A stretch of DNA of 45,105 nt from Halieaceae bacterium. GTDB taxonomy: Bacteria; Pseudomonadota; Gammaproteobacteria; Pseudomonadales; Halieaceae. The translations under genes were made by a program, and so were the position numbers. Each line of letters begins with the position of its first letter. Within the stretch, counting starts at the first letter, position 1. This document shows positions 19,895 to 28,700 of the stretch, piece after piece. The notes under the pieces are model-generated. The model was not told the DNA's origin and did not search any database. It saw nothing but the letters and a program-made list of their open reading frames with translations. The DNA lies in NCBI GenBank assembly GCA_016744355.1, contig JADGEN010000023.1, positions 1 to 45,105 on the forward strand, written 5' to 3'.

Positions 19895-20743
19895 CTATAT
19901 CCATTTCCAACCGTGATCGTTAAAGAAACGGAAACCAGCGCGGATAAATAAACGGATGTGACTGCCGCCTTTGGTAGCCGCATAACCCCCATGGTGAGTG
20001 ATAAGCATAGAAGGTAAAAACTTGAGTTGTCCACATTCGCGCAATCGCAAGGACAGGTCAAAGTCCTCAAAGTAGAGAAAGTATTTCTCGTTAAACCCCT
20101 TTACCGATTGTAACGGGCCGGTACGCAGCAGCATAAAACAACCACTGGCTAACAACACCTGCGCTGGCTCTGTGCCTTCACACACGTCGCGCAGTTCATA
20201 ATTGTAGAGCTTTGAGCGAAACCAGCGACGTATAAATTCCGGCGCAAAAGCGCGAAGCAACAAAACCAAAACCGATGGGTACGACTTACACAGAAACTCC
20301 TGCTTTCCATCGGGTCCCAAAACCCGTGGGCTAACCAGCACGAGCTGCTCATTGCCCTCTAGCGCAGCTAAACCGCTGCACAGTGCCGATTCTGCAAGTT
20401 CCGCATCCGGATTAAGAATAAGGTGATGGTCGCTGGTAAGCTGGGATATAACAGAATTATGCCCCGCACCAAATCCGGTGTTCTGATCGGCCTGGGAGAA
20501 CTGTATTGAGAAAAAGCTGTCAGGCTGCACCGCTTCCACAAGGGCACGCACCGAAGCTGCATACTCTTCACTCTCACTGTTATCAACCAGGATCAAGTCG
20601 ACACTTACAAGGTGGTTCTCTTGCAACGCTCTGAGCGCAGCCTGATACAGGCTAGTAATAGTTGCGCGCAACAGCTCTATCTGACTGTGATAAAGAACAA
20701 TTGAAACTGACAGCTTAGTGGTGGACGGTAGTTGCGAAATCAT
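19895..20743 (-). CDS. Family 2 glycosyltransferase (rhamnosyltransferase-like)
   Basis: Cytoplasmic GT-A enzyme probably adding a sugar to a surface polysaccharide. I prefer the ATG at 20743 (MISQLPSTTKLSVSIVLYHS), giving 282 residues; a TTG nine codons upstream is less likely. The N-terminal nucleotide-sugar fold is seen in VSIVLYHS and LILVDNSESEEY. The DXD-like acidic site is in LILNPDAEL. A WbbL-type middle (GCFMLLR, KYFLYFEDFDLSLRLRECG) and C-terminal HHGGYAATKGG place it with rhamnosyl or related transferases. There are no polysaccharide genes beside it, so the target is unknown. Confidence 0.85.
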   Translation of the reverse strand: MISQLPSTTKLSVSIVLYHSQIELLRATITSLYQAALRALQENHLVSVDLILVDNSESEEYAASVRALVEAVQPDSFFSIQFSQADQNTGFGAGHNSVISQLTSDHHLILNPDAELAESALCSGLAALEGNEQLVLVSPRVLGPDGKQEFLCKSYPSVLVLLLRAFAPEFIRRWFRSKLYNYELRDVCEGTEPAQVLLASGCFMLLRTGPLQSVKGFNEKYFLYFEDFDLSLRLRECGQLKFLPSMLITHHGGYAATKGGSHIRLFIRAGFRFFNDHGWKWI

Positions 20744-20799
20744 AAAACGAATCTTATCAGATGCCGACAACTTCTGGTTCAGCTGTTAGTATTTATCCG

Positions 20800-22014
20800 A
20801 TGAGTAAATTTAATCGTTTTGGCCCAGGTATTCTGGTTACCGCTGCTTTTATAGGGCCGGGCACTATCACTACCGCTAGTTCTGCCGGTGCCAATTTTGG
20901 CTTCGCTCTACTGTGGGCGCTGGTGTTCTCAATTTTTGCCACCATTATCCTGCAGGAAATGTCTGCCCGACTGGGACTGGTAACACGAGAAGGCCTTGCC
21001 GAGGCGATGCGTAGCACCTTTGAAAGCCAACTCTTCGGCGGCTTCAGCGTATTGCTGGTAGTCGCTGCCGTCGGTTTTGGCAATGCCGCTTACGAGGCAG
21101 GCAATATTGCGGGAGCGAGTCTCGCCATTGCCAGCGTCACCAGCATTAGTTCAAGCACTGCAGCGATAGGTATAGGGGTGTTGTCTGCACTATTACTAGG
21201 CAGCGGGCACTACAAAATACTTGAACGCGCTCTAATAGGTCTGGTGCTGTTAATGAGCACGGTGTTCATTTTGGCTGCCATTATGGTCGCTCCTGCCATT
21301 GGGGATTTACTCTCCGCACTGTTCCACCCCACTATGCCCAGCGGCTCCTCACTTACCGTTATTGCCCTGATCGGCACCACAGTTGTGCCCTATAACCTGT
21401 TTTTACATGCCAACGCGGTAAGAGAGAAGTGGGATAGCAGTATTCCACTCGATCAGGCGCTGACCCAATCGCGTTGGGACACGGGAATTTCTATTGGACT
21501 CGGTGGCCTGATCACTCTCGCCATCCTGGCCACCGCCGCCACGGCGTTTTTCCAAACAGGACTTGAATTCGGCGGTTCTTCAATGGCCGTGCAACTTGAA
21601 CCGCTTTTGGGAAGCAGTGCAAAGTACATTTTCGCTCTGGGTTTGTTCGCTGGCGGCTTGACCAGCGCCATTACCGCACCTCTGGCTGCCGCTTACGCCG
21701 TATGTGGAGCCATGGGTTGGCCTCAAGGCCTCAGACGCCCGCAGTTCAAGATTGTCTGGGCAACGGTCTTACTATGCGGCACTGTGTTTGCGGCTATAGG
21801 AACCAAACCCATCACCGCCATCGTCTTCGCCCAGGTAGCAAATGGCTTCTTGCTGCCCGTAGTGGCTATTTTCCTATTAGTGGTAATGAATCGGCGCCAA
21901 TTACTGGGTGAAAACTGCAATGGAACTCTGGCCAACATCCTCGGTGTCATCGTAATACTGATCACTACATTGCTGGGCGCAGTAAAATTATTGAGAGTAT
22001 TCGATGTTTTATAA
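20800..22014 (+). CDS. NRAMP-family transporter with non-canonical metal-site motifs
   Basis: Integral membrane protein of 404 residues from the ATG at 20800; an in-frame ATG at 20761 would add 13 residues. About eleven hydrophobic segments follow the NRAMP topology, starting FGPGILVTAAFIGPGTITTA. In classical Mn/Fe NRAMPs the first helix carries DPGN and the sixth MPH. Here these are GPGT (residues 19-22) and VPYN (near 196), so the Asp, Asn and Met ligands for transition metals are missing. The remaining scaffold (FGNAAYEAGNIAGA, LFAGGLTSAITAPLAAAYA) is clearly of the superfamily. Substrate is therefore uncertain and may not be manganese or iron. Confidence 0.85.
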   Translation: MSKFNRFGPGILVTAAFIGPGTITTASSAGANFGFALLWALVFSIFATIILQEMSARLGLVTREGLAEAMRSTFESQLFGGFSVLLVVAAVGFGNAAYEAGNIAGASLAIASVTSISSSTAAIGIGVLSALLLGSGHYKILERALIGLVLLMSTVFILAAIMVAPAIGDLLSALFHPTMPSGSSLTVIALIGTTVVPYNLFLHANAVREKWDSSIPLDQALTQSRWDTGISIGLGGLITLAILATAATAFFQTGLEFGGSSMAVQLEPLLGSSAKYIFALGLFAGGLTSAITAPLAAAYAVCGAMGWPQGLRRPQFKIVWATVLLCGTVFAAIGTKPITAIVFAQVANGFLLPVVAIFLLVVMNRRQLLGENCNGTLANILGVIVILITTLLGAVKLLRVFDVL

Positions 22015-22291
22015 TGGACATAATTATAACTATTGGGAATAATTATTAAAAAGTAACATCCCATGTAAAAATATGGATCAGAAAGTTACGTTTTTTACTT
22101 TGTGAAGAAAGTTACAAAAACCCTGTATCACTATGTTATTTATAGAGTTTTTGTTTCTATTAACTCAATCTTCATGCTAATGTGTGGAAATCTACGATTC
22201 TGGTGGTTGACTCTCAGGATAAACCCATCAGAATCACTAGAGACCATTTAAGAACATAAGACCTGCGCATAGCGGGCAAAAGGGGAAGAAG
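22015..22291 (+). promoter_or_regulatory. AT-rich leader of the Ig-like lipoprotein gene with a 10-bp direct repeat
   Basis: This 277-bp non-coding stretch is strongly AT-rich compared with its neighbours. AGAAAGTTAC occurs at 22080-22089 and again at 22106-22115, a 26-bp period (about 2.5 helical turns) that would suit a dimeric activator. A possible promoter is TTACAA (22112) with TGTTAT 16 bp downstream. A ribosome site AGGGGA (22281-22286) lies five bases before the ATG at 22292. Binding and promoter assignments are inference. Confidence 0.4.
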
Positions 22292-24598
22292 ATGCTCACT
22301 CGGTTCGCCAGGATTACCAGCCGACTTTCAATCGCGTTAATTTTTTCGTTTGGTATCGCCGCCTGTGGTGGCGGTGGTGGTAGTGACGGTGGGGGCTTTT
22401 TACCGGATGACGGCAGTGGTATTGCCTCATTCGTGTTGAATTTGACATTAATTGATGGCAATGGCAACCCAACTAACTCTATCAGCTCCACAACGCCGGC
22501 GACCCTCCAAGTCGAGGTCAGCAGTAAAAATAGCTCCATAGACTCAGTACTTGTTACCGCGATTACCACTATTGGAGTACTAGTTCCTGAAGCTGGCACC
22601 GCCCTAACCAACGCTGACGGTATCGCACAACTTCGCATCGAAGCGGGTGACGAGCTAGGCGCGGGAGAAATCACTGTCTCCGTAGAAGGCGGAGACGGTC
22701 TTATAGAAGAGAAAATAGCTTTTCAGATCGGGGTTGCTGATTTGCGTCTGGGCTATTTCGAGGGCGGAGTGTTCATGCCCGGTGAACTCGGAATCACCCC
22801 CTCATCACTATCCTCCGGAGGCACCGCCCAAATCACTGTAGCGGCAGTTGACGGCAACGACCAACGGGTATCAACAGTAGAGCTGATAGAACTGAGTAGC
22901 GAATGCCTGGTCAACGGTCAAGCCGGTACAAGCCCCGTGAACCCGGTTCCTACGGTCAATGGACAGGCGAATATCATTTATACCGCTGCTGGATGTCGAG
23001 GAGACGACGTTCTTACGGCGACGCTGGACGGTGGCATTGCTTCAGCCACTGGGACTGTATCAATCGCTGGAGCAAGCGCTAACTCTATTGCATTCAATGC
23101 AGCCGAACCCGAGCAAATCGCGTTGAAAGGAACAGGTGGAGGAACAGGTCGACAAGAACGTTCACAGGTATCCTTCCGGGTCATCGATTCGAGTGCGGCA
23201 CCCATTCCAGGGGTGGTGGTGCGCTTTGCCCTGTCTACAGAAATTGGTGGGCTTAGTCTGGAAAACCCCACCGGTGTGAGCAATGCAGAAGGCATCGCAA
23301 ATGCTATCGTCACCAGTGGCAACGTCGCAACCTCGGTGCGCGTAATCGCCTCCATTGATACCGATGATGGTGCTGGCAATACGGTGGAAGTATCCACTCT
23401 GTCCGATGTATTAATCGTCAGCAGCGGCCTGCCCGATCAGGATTCAATCAGTCTGGCGGCAAGTCAATTTGTGGTCCCTGCAGGAATGAACATCAACGGC
23501 GTGGAGATTGAGCTCACTGTCACCATGGGTGACCATTTTAATAACCCGGTTCCCGATGGCACCAGCGCTGTGTTTACCACCGAATACGGTATTGTCGAGG
23601 ACTCCTGCACCACCACAGATGGCGAATGTACTGTAACGTGGAGAAGTTCGGCGCCACGATTTCCGACACTGGATCCAGGGGGAGACGGTGGCCTGATCAC
23701 GACAATCCACGACCCTGACTACAGCTGCCCCAGCCATAATGGCAGTTTCAGTAAAGGCACAACCGGCCCCTGCCCTGATCCACTGGGCGGCGCTTACGGC
23801 GGACGCTCCACTGTACTTGTCACCGCAGTGGGCGAGGAATTTTTTGTAGATCGCAACGGCAACGGCGTGTTTGACCAAGCAGAGGCCGAAGCAGAACCAC
23901 CAGTGTTCGAAAACTTGCCCGAAGCGTTTGTCGACCATAATGAGGACTGGGTATGGACACCCGGCCAGGGTGCTGGCCCCGGACCTGGCTGCCGCCCCCC
24001 CACATCTGTCGAGACATGCGAAGCGGCAGGCTTTGAAGAGACCTTTTCCGATTTCAACAATGACAATGAGTACAACCTGAATGTCGACCCCAACACTGGG
24101 AAAGGCATCTACAATGGTATTCTCTGCCCCGTGGAAGGCGACGGTGTCTGGTGTAGCCGCGAATTAGTGAATGTACGAAGCTCCCTGGTACTAACATTGT
24201 CCGACGAGGTTAATTTCGACATCATCATGGTTCGTCAAAACAGTGCTATCAATACCGTAGAAGACACCGCTCTGGAGGGAGAGGGCCGCGTATATATCGC
24301 CTACGTCTCTGATATCTTTAACAATCCCCCGGCTGCTGAGTCTACCGTGAGCGTTTCGGGCGATGGTGGCTCATGTAATATCGTCGGCGGAGATAAGTCC
24401 GTCGAGGTGCCAGATATTCAATCACCCGGCGCATTTGGTGTTCCATTTAGTGTCGAGGGCGATGGTGGACAAGGGACTCTCACGGTAGAAGTTACTTTTA
24501 AGGAGAGTGGTTTCTACTCCGAAACGTTTGCGTGCAGATCGTTCGCCCCGATTGACGATTGCTCCGTTAGTCCTAAACCACCGGGTTGTCCCCCCTAG
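22292..24598 (+). CDS. Large lipoprotein with tandem Ig-like domains
   Basis: Predicted outer-membrane or surface lipoprotein of 768 residues. The signal peptide ends in a lipobox with Cys25 (FGIAACGG), followed by a glycine-rich spacer. The body consists of repeated Ig-like (Big-type) beta domains. TLQVEVSSKNSSIDSVLV, GTAQITVAAVDGNDQRVSTV, RSQVSFRVIDSSAAPIPGVVV and GVEIELTVTMGDHFNNPVPDG are corresponding strands of successive units that describe varying or adding values, as in invasin/adhesin-like domains. The region around residues 505-610 holds Asp/Asn-rich loops (DRNGNGVFD, DHNEDWVW, DFNNDNEYN) that look calcium-binding, and several cysteines. No C-terminal anchor beyond the lipid is seen. 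It is a single-gene unit ended by a strong terminator. Role in adhesion or matrix is inferred. Confidence 0.8.
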   Translation: MLTRFARITSRLSIALIFSFGIAACGGGGGSDGGGFLPDDGSGIASFVLNLTLIDGNGNPTNSISSTTPATLQVEVSSKNSSIDSVLVTAITTIGVLVPEAGTALTNADGIAQLRIEAGDELGAGEITVSVEGGDGLIEEKIAFQIGVADLRLGYFEGGVFMPGELGITPSSLSSGGTAQITVAAVDGNDQRVSTVELIELSSECLVNGQAGTSPVNPVPTVNGQANIIYTAAGCRGDDVLTATLDGGIASATGTVSIAGASANSIAFNAAEPEQIALKGTGGGTGRQERSQVSFRVIDSSAAPIPGVVVRFALSTEIGGLSLENPTGVSNAEGIANAIVTSGNVATSVRVIASIDTDDGAGNTVEVSTLSDVLIVSSGLPDQDSISLAASQFVVPAGMNINGVEIELTVTMGDHFNNPVPDGTSAVFTTEYGIVEDSCTTTDGECTVTWRSSAPRFPTLDPGGDGGLITTIHDPDYSCPSHNGSFSKGTTGPCPDPLGGAYGGRSTVLVTAVGEEFFVDRNGNGVFDQAEAEAEPPVFENLPEAFVDHNEDWVWTPGQGAGPGPGCRPPTSVETCEAAGFEETFSDFNNDNEYNLNVDPNTGKGIYNGILCPVEGDGVWCSRELVNVRSSLVLTLSDEVNFDIIMVRQNSAINTVEDTALEGEGRVYIAYVSDIFNNPPAAESTVSVSGDGGSCNIVGGDKSVEVPDIQSPGAFGVPFSVEGDGGQGTLTVEVTFKESGFYSETFACRSFAPIDDCSVSPKPPGCPP

Positions 24599-24642
24599 AT
24601 TAGGCTAGACACTCTCCCCTGAGCTATACCAGCGGGAATTTT

Positions 24643-24677
24643 AAAGGGCTCGTCACTGTGTGGCGAGCCCTTTTTTT
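24643..24677 (+). terminator. Rho-independent terminator after the Ig-like lipoprotein gene
   Basis: AAAGGGCTCG (24643-24652) pairs with CGAGCCCTTT (24664-24673) around an 11-base loop, followed by a T tract ending at 24677. It lies 45 bp after the stop codon. Confidence 0.9.
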
Positions 24678-24751
24678 GATCCCCGCAGAGTGCCCAGAAA
24701 CTACTCAACTTCTGTTACCATTGCCTTCAATTTTTCATTTGTAGAGTAGCC

Positions 24752-25723
24752 ATGGAGCTCCCAAACTCAGCAATTCTCGCGGAGGCGGCACAAACAGTGT
24801 ATAAAAATATGCTGCCTTCCCCGCAAATACAGTGGCCCTTACTCAGCCAACGTTGCGGCTGCCAGGTGTGGGTAAAGCATGAAAACCACAACCCCACCGG
24901 TGCGTTCAAAGTTCGCGGCGGGCTTGTTTACCTGGCAAGTCTACGCTCCAGAGTGCCTGCTGTTACCGGCGTGGTCACAGCAACTCGCGGCAATCACGGA
25001 CAAAGTATTGCGTTTGCAGCCTCCCGTCAGGGATTACAGAGTGTCGTGGTGGTGCCCGAGGGAAATAACCCGGAGAAGAATCTTGCCATGCAGGCCCTGG
25101 GCGCGGAATTAATCATACACGGCAAGGATTTTGATGAAGCCGCGCCTTACACCCGGGTACTTGCAAAAGAACGGGGGCTACACAGGATGCCCTCTTTTCA
25201 CCTTGACCTGGTAGCCGGGGTGGCCAGTTATGCATTGGAGTTTTTCCGTGCCCAGCCAGATTTAAAACGTGTTTACGTCCCCATAGGTCTTGGCTCTGGT
25301 ATCTGTGGAATGATCTGTGCCAGAAATGCACTGGGCCTCAGTACCGAGATCGTTGGCGTCGTTTCGGACCGGGCAGATTGTTATGCGCAGTCTTTAGCCG
25401 GTGGACGCTGTATAGAAACACCCACGGCAAACACACTGGCCGATGGCATGGCCGTGCGAGTACCCAACGCAGACGCACTGAATATCATTGCTGATAACGT
25501 TGCACGAATTGTGACGGTAACTGATGAACAAGTGCTATCGGCGATAAGTATTTACTTCAGTGACACACACAATATTGCCGAGGGGGCGGGCGCAGCGCCT
25601 CTGGCTGCCTTACTCAAAGAAAAAAAACTAAATCGTGGTGCAAAGGTAGGGGTTGTCCTCAGTGGTGGGAATATAGATCGGGCTCTTTACATGCGAGCCC
25701 TGGGCGATTCAGTGTCCAAATAG
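24752..25723 (+). CDS. PLP-dependent threonine/serine dehydratase-like enzyme
   Basis: Fold-type II PLP enzyme of 323 residues, similar to biodegradative-type threonine dehydratases without a regulatory ACT domain. The Schiff-base lysine is in PTGAFKVRGG (about residue 52), the substrate loop is TRGNHGQS, and the PLP phosphate-binding glycine loop is GLGSGICG. LSGGNID near the C-terminus holds the pyridine-nitrogen residue region. It would deaminate threonine or serine to the 2-oxo acid. The closest known role could instead be a hydroxyaspartate ammonia-lyase or racemase; sequence alone does not decide. It is a monocistronic gene converging with the acyl-CoA dehydrogenase gene. Confidence 0.85.
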   Translation: MELPNSAILAEAAQTVYKNMLPSPQIQWPLLSQRCGCQVWVKHENHNPTGAFKVRGGLVYLASLRSRVPAVTGVVTATRGNHGQSIAFAASRQGLQSVVVVPEGNNPEKNLAMQALGAELIIHGKDFDEAAPYTRVLAKERGLHRMPSFHLDLVAGVASYALEFFRAQPDLKRVYVPIGLGSGICGMICARNALGLSTEIVGVVSDRADCYAQSLAGGRCIETPTANTLADGMAVRVPNADALNIIADNVARIVTVTDEQVLSAISIYFSDTHNIAEGAGAAPLAALLKEKKLNRGAKVGVVLSGGNIDRALYMRALGDSVSK

Positions 25724-25730
25724 GACAGCC

Positions 25731-25760
25731 TACCTGGGCGCGATCAACATGGTCCAGGTA
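25731..25760. repeat. Inverted repeat between two convergent genes
   Basis: TACCTGG (25731-25737) and CCAGGTA (25754-25760) are perfect inverted complements with a 16-base loop. The repeat fills the 37-bp gap between the dehydratase stop and the acyl-CoA dehydrogenase stop. It has no T tract, so it is at best a factor-assisted bidirectional stop signal. Confidence 0.35.
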
Positions 25761-27557
25761 CTAGAACGCAAACTCGTCTTCAGATAAAGCCATCATGGTA
25801 TCGGCACCCCCCAGCGCCGCTTGGGCATGAGCAGAGGTCCGAGGCAATATACGGGCATAGTAAAAGCGTGCGGTAGTGAGTTTTGATTTGTAAAATTCAG
25901 CGCCCTCATCTTGCTCCACCATTTTCTGCTGTGCAATAAGAGCCATTTTTGCCCACAAATACGCCAGCGTTACGTAACCGCTAAACATTGCGTAATCCAC
26001 CGATGCCGCGCCTACCTCCTCCGCGTTGTTCATTGCGCTGGTGCCAATCTGGGTAGTCAGGTCTCCCCACTGCTTATTCAGCGCCGCCAATGGCACTGTA
26101 AACTCAGCCATTGCTTCATTATCTGCATTAGCTGTGCAAAATTTATGTACCAGCTTAGTGAAATTCGCTAGCAACTTGCCGCCACTGCCCATCACCTTAC
26201 GACCCAATAGATCGAGTGACTGGATGCCAGTGGTGCCCTCATACAACATGGCAATGCGCGCGTCCCGCACCAACTGCTCCATACCGTTCTCACGAATATA
26301 GCCGTGCCCTCCAAACACCTGCAAACCGAGGTTGGTCACTTCAAAGCCAGTTTCCGTACAAAAAGCTTTAGCGATGGGGGTCAGGAATGACAGTAGGTCA
26401 TCAGCTATTTTTGCCTCTTCTTCAGCCCCGTATTTCGTTTGGTCAACCATAAATGCCAACCAGTAGATAAATGCACGTGAACCCTCATTCAGTGCTTTTT
26501 GCGTCATGAGCATGCGCCGAACATCCGGGTGAACAATAATGGGATCCGCCGGGCCATCGGGGTTTTTCTTACCGCTTAAGGAGCGCATTTGCAGGCGTTC
26601 GCGCGCGTAAGTCAAAGCGCCCTGAAACGAGGCCTCACCAATGGATACACCTTGCTGTGCAGTGCCCATTCTGGCGGTATTCATTATGTTGAACATAATC
26701 TCCAAACCACCATTTTCCTCGCCCAGCAAATAACCCGTGGCGCCATCGAAGTTCAACACACAGGTGGGGGACCCTTTCAACCCCATTTTATTCTCTATGG
26801 ACCCGCAGCTGACATTATTACGCTGTCCTAGCGAACCGTCTTTTTCCAATAGTATTTTTGGCACTACAAATAATGAGATTCCTTTGGTACCGGGCGGCGC
26901 ACCTTCTACCCGTGCGAGTACGGTGTGAATAATATTTTCAGTAATATCCTGCTCACCACCGGAGATGAAGATCTTGCTCCCAGTGATGTTGTAGCTGCCA
27001 TCTGCGTTAGCAGTAGCACAGGTGCGAACCAATCCAACATCAGAACCACAGTGGGCCTCAGTCAGACACATGGTACCGGCCCAGGTTCCGCTGAGCAGTT
27101 TTGGCAACCAGGTTTTTTTCTGCTCATCCGCGCCAGCAGCGAGAAGTAAACTGATGGGAGCATGAGCCAAACCACCAATCATGCTCCAGGCATAATTGGA
27201 ACTGCCGATTAACTCATTCACGAGTGCGCTACAAGAACCGGGCAAGCCCTGGCCACCGTCTTCACACGGCACGCTTAAACCCTGCCAGCCACCGGCTGCA
27301 TACTGTTCGAAGGCCTCTTTAAAGCCCAGCGGGGTAGTCACAGAGCCCTTATCAAAGTGGCAGCCCTGCTCGTCGCCACTGCGATTAAGTGGGGCTACTA
27401 CGTTCTCAGCAAATTTACTGGCGCTGTCTACAATCGCGTCAAACAATTCAGGGCTCAATTCCTCACAACCATTGAGACTTCGATAATGTCTGTCGCAGTC
27501 TAGCAGTTCGTTGAAAACAAATTTAATTTCACGTAGCGGCGCCTTGTAATCTGGCAT
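25761..27557 (-). CDS. Acyl-CoA dehydrogenase, long form with C-terminal extension (DmdC-like)
   Basis: FAD-dependent acyl-CoA dehydrogenase of 598 residues, longer than the usual 380-400. It has the N-terminal helical domain, the FAD motif MCLTEAHCGSDVGL and FISGGEQD, the C-terminal helical domain with FGGHGYIRENGMEQLVRDARI, and the catalytic glutamate in LYEGTTGIQSLDLLGRK (about residue 437). A roughly 130-residue helical extension follows (AcylCoA_DH C-terminal type). This architecture is shared by 3-methylmercaptopropionyl-CoA dehydrogenase (DmdC) of DMSP demethylation and by several fatty-acid-oxidation paralogues. No dmd genes are nearby, so generic beta-oxidation is equally plausible. 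Confidence 0.9.
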   Translation of the reverse strand: MPDYKAPLREIKFVFNELLDCDRHYRSLNGCEELSPELFDAIVDSASKFAENVVAPLNRSGDEQGCHFDKGSVTTPLGFKEAFEQYAAGGWQGLSVPCEDGGQGLPGSCSALVNELIGSSNYAWSMIGGLAHAPISLLLAAGADEQKKTWLPKLLSGTWAGTMCLTEAHCGSDVGLVRTCATANADGSYNITGSKIFISGGEQDITENIIHTVLARVEGAPPGTKGISLFVVPKILLEKDGSLGQRNNVSCGSIENKMGLKGSPTCVLNFDGATGYLLGEENGGLEIMFNIMNTARMGTAQQGVSIGEASFQGALTYARERLQMRSLSGKKNPDGPADPIIVHPDVRRMLMTQKALNEGSRAFIYWLAFMVDQTKYGAEEEAKIADDLLSFLTPIAKAFCTETGFEVTNLGLQVFGGHGYIRENGMEQLVRDARIAMLYEGTTGIQSLDLLGRKVMGSGGKLLANFTKLVHKFCTANADNEAMAEFTVPLAALNKQWGDLTTQIGTSAMNNAEEVGAASVDYAMFSGYVTLAYLWAKMALIAQQKMVEQDEGAEFYKSKLTTARFYYARILPRTSAHAQAALGGADTMMALSEDEFAF

Positions 27558-27574
27558 TTATATGCTCCTGAATG

Positions 27575-27591
27575 CTGGCCACTACGGCCAG
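27575..27591. repeat. Short perfect palindrome upstream of the acyl-CoA dehydrogenase gene
   Basis: CTGGCC and GGCCAG flank a five-base spacer, 18-34 bp upstream of the acyl-CoA dehydrogenase ATG on the minus strand. Its position in the 5' leader makes it a candidate operator or leader hairpin. Confidence 0.3.
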
Positions 27592-27721
27592 ACGAAACGA
27601 TTTTACAGAAAGGGTTTATGGAAAGATCAAAGACCTCTCACATCAGGTTCGGCCTTAAAGTCTAACAGAGGGTATTTGAGTCCCACACAAAATCGGCCGG
27701 GTAGGAGGTATCGACATGTAT

Positions 27722-27743
27722 TCGGTTTAATAAGCGAAACCGA
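27722..27743. repeat. Perfect 7-bp inverted repeat between glk and the acyl-CoA dehydrogenase gene
   Basis: TCGGTTT (27722-27728) and AAACCGA (27737-27743) flank an 8-bp spacer, about 22 bp after the glk stop on the minus strand. It may be a regulator site for the downstream gene or a weak hairpin after glk; no T tract follows. Confidence 0.35.
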
Positions 27744-27764
27744 TACCCATAGGCTGTGCGAATC

Positions 27765-28700
27765 TTACCGCTTAAGTGCCTCTACGCACCCGCGCAAACC
27801 AGGATGCTGAGCAAGCACGATAGCCAATGGGATACTGGCACATAAATCGGACGCTCTGCCTTTATCGTTAAATCGACGTCGAAAAACGCTCGCGTCAAAT
27901 CCTTCAAGTAGCCTGGGTACAATACCGCCGGAAATATAGACGCCACCATTCGCGCCCATCATCAGGGCAATATCGCCTGCAACTGCGGCCAAAATTGCAA
28001 AAAAATCGTCTACGGCTTTCACGCTACAGGAATCACCGTTTTGAGCTTTTGCCGTAACCTCCGCAGGCCTAAGTTCCCTGTCATGTCCAAGTAGTTTACT
28101 GTTCGCCCAGTACAAATTGGACAAGCCGATTCCCGACAAAACATGTTCAATAGTAACGCGACCGTATCGCTGTCGCAGAATTTCATGCACGGCTTGCTGA
28201 TGATCATCGAGAGGAGAAAAACCAGTGTTACCACCCTCAGAGGGTACGATGTAACCGCCCGGTATTAGCGCAGACACACCCAGACCGGTACCCGGCCCCA
28301 ACACAGCTTTTACCAAACCTTCACTTGGTCTAGGATCGCCTATCCACATAAGCTCGCTATCGACCAAACCCTCTATACAAAGTGCTTGAGCGTCAAAATC
28401 ATTGATAACCGTAATCGGAATTCCCAGTGCCTCGTGCAATTCAGCGCGGCTAAAAGCCCAGTGGTTATTGCCAAAGTCAATCCAGTCCTGTGACACGGGC
28501 GCTGCTACCGCTAAGCAAATAGTATCGATGAGGGTAAGCTGGGCGTGCTCGATGTAATGACGAATAGTATCGATGAACTGAGGAAAATCGGCACTGGGTA
28601 GTATTTCGATGCACAATAACTCATCGCTATCGGTAGACACATAAGCAAACCGGGCATTGGTTCCGCCTATGTCGGCTACAATTTTTACGGGACTATTCAA
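27765..28700 (-). CDS. glk: Glucokinase (Glk family) with altered glucose-site motif
   Basis: ATP-dependent hexose kinase of the bacterial Glk family (not ROK), 311 residues. The phosphate loop DIGGTNARFA (10-19), the catalytic-base context NDFDAQAL with Asp101, LGPGTGLGVS (134-143) and HVLSGIGLSNLY are all present. In E. coli Glk the sugar is held by Glu157 and His160 in EGGH. Here the equivalent is EGGN (Glu155, Asn158) followed by TGFSPLDD, so the usual histidine is replaced. The start is a TTG at 28700; no ATG fits. It is a single gene in this window, with no Entner-Doudoroff genes next to it. Confidence 0.87.
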   Translation of the reverse strand: MNSPVKIVADIGGTNARFAYVSTDSDELLCIEILPSADFPQFIDTIRHYIEHAQLTLIDTICLAVAAPVSQDWIDFGNNHWAFSRAELHEALGIPITVINDFDAQALCIEGLVDSELMWIGDPRPSEGLVKAVLGPGTGLGVSALIPGGYIVPSEGGNTGFSPLDDHQQAVHEILRQRYGRVTIEHVLSGIGLSNLYWANSKLLGHDRELRPAEVTAKAQNGDSCSVKAVDDFFAILAAVAGDIALMMGANGGVYISGGIVPRLLEGFDASVFRRRFNDKGRASDLCASIPLAIVLAQHPGLRGCVEALKR

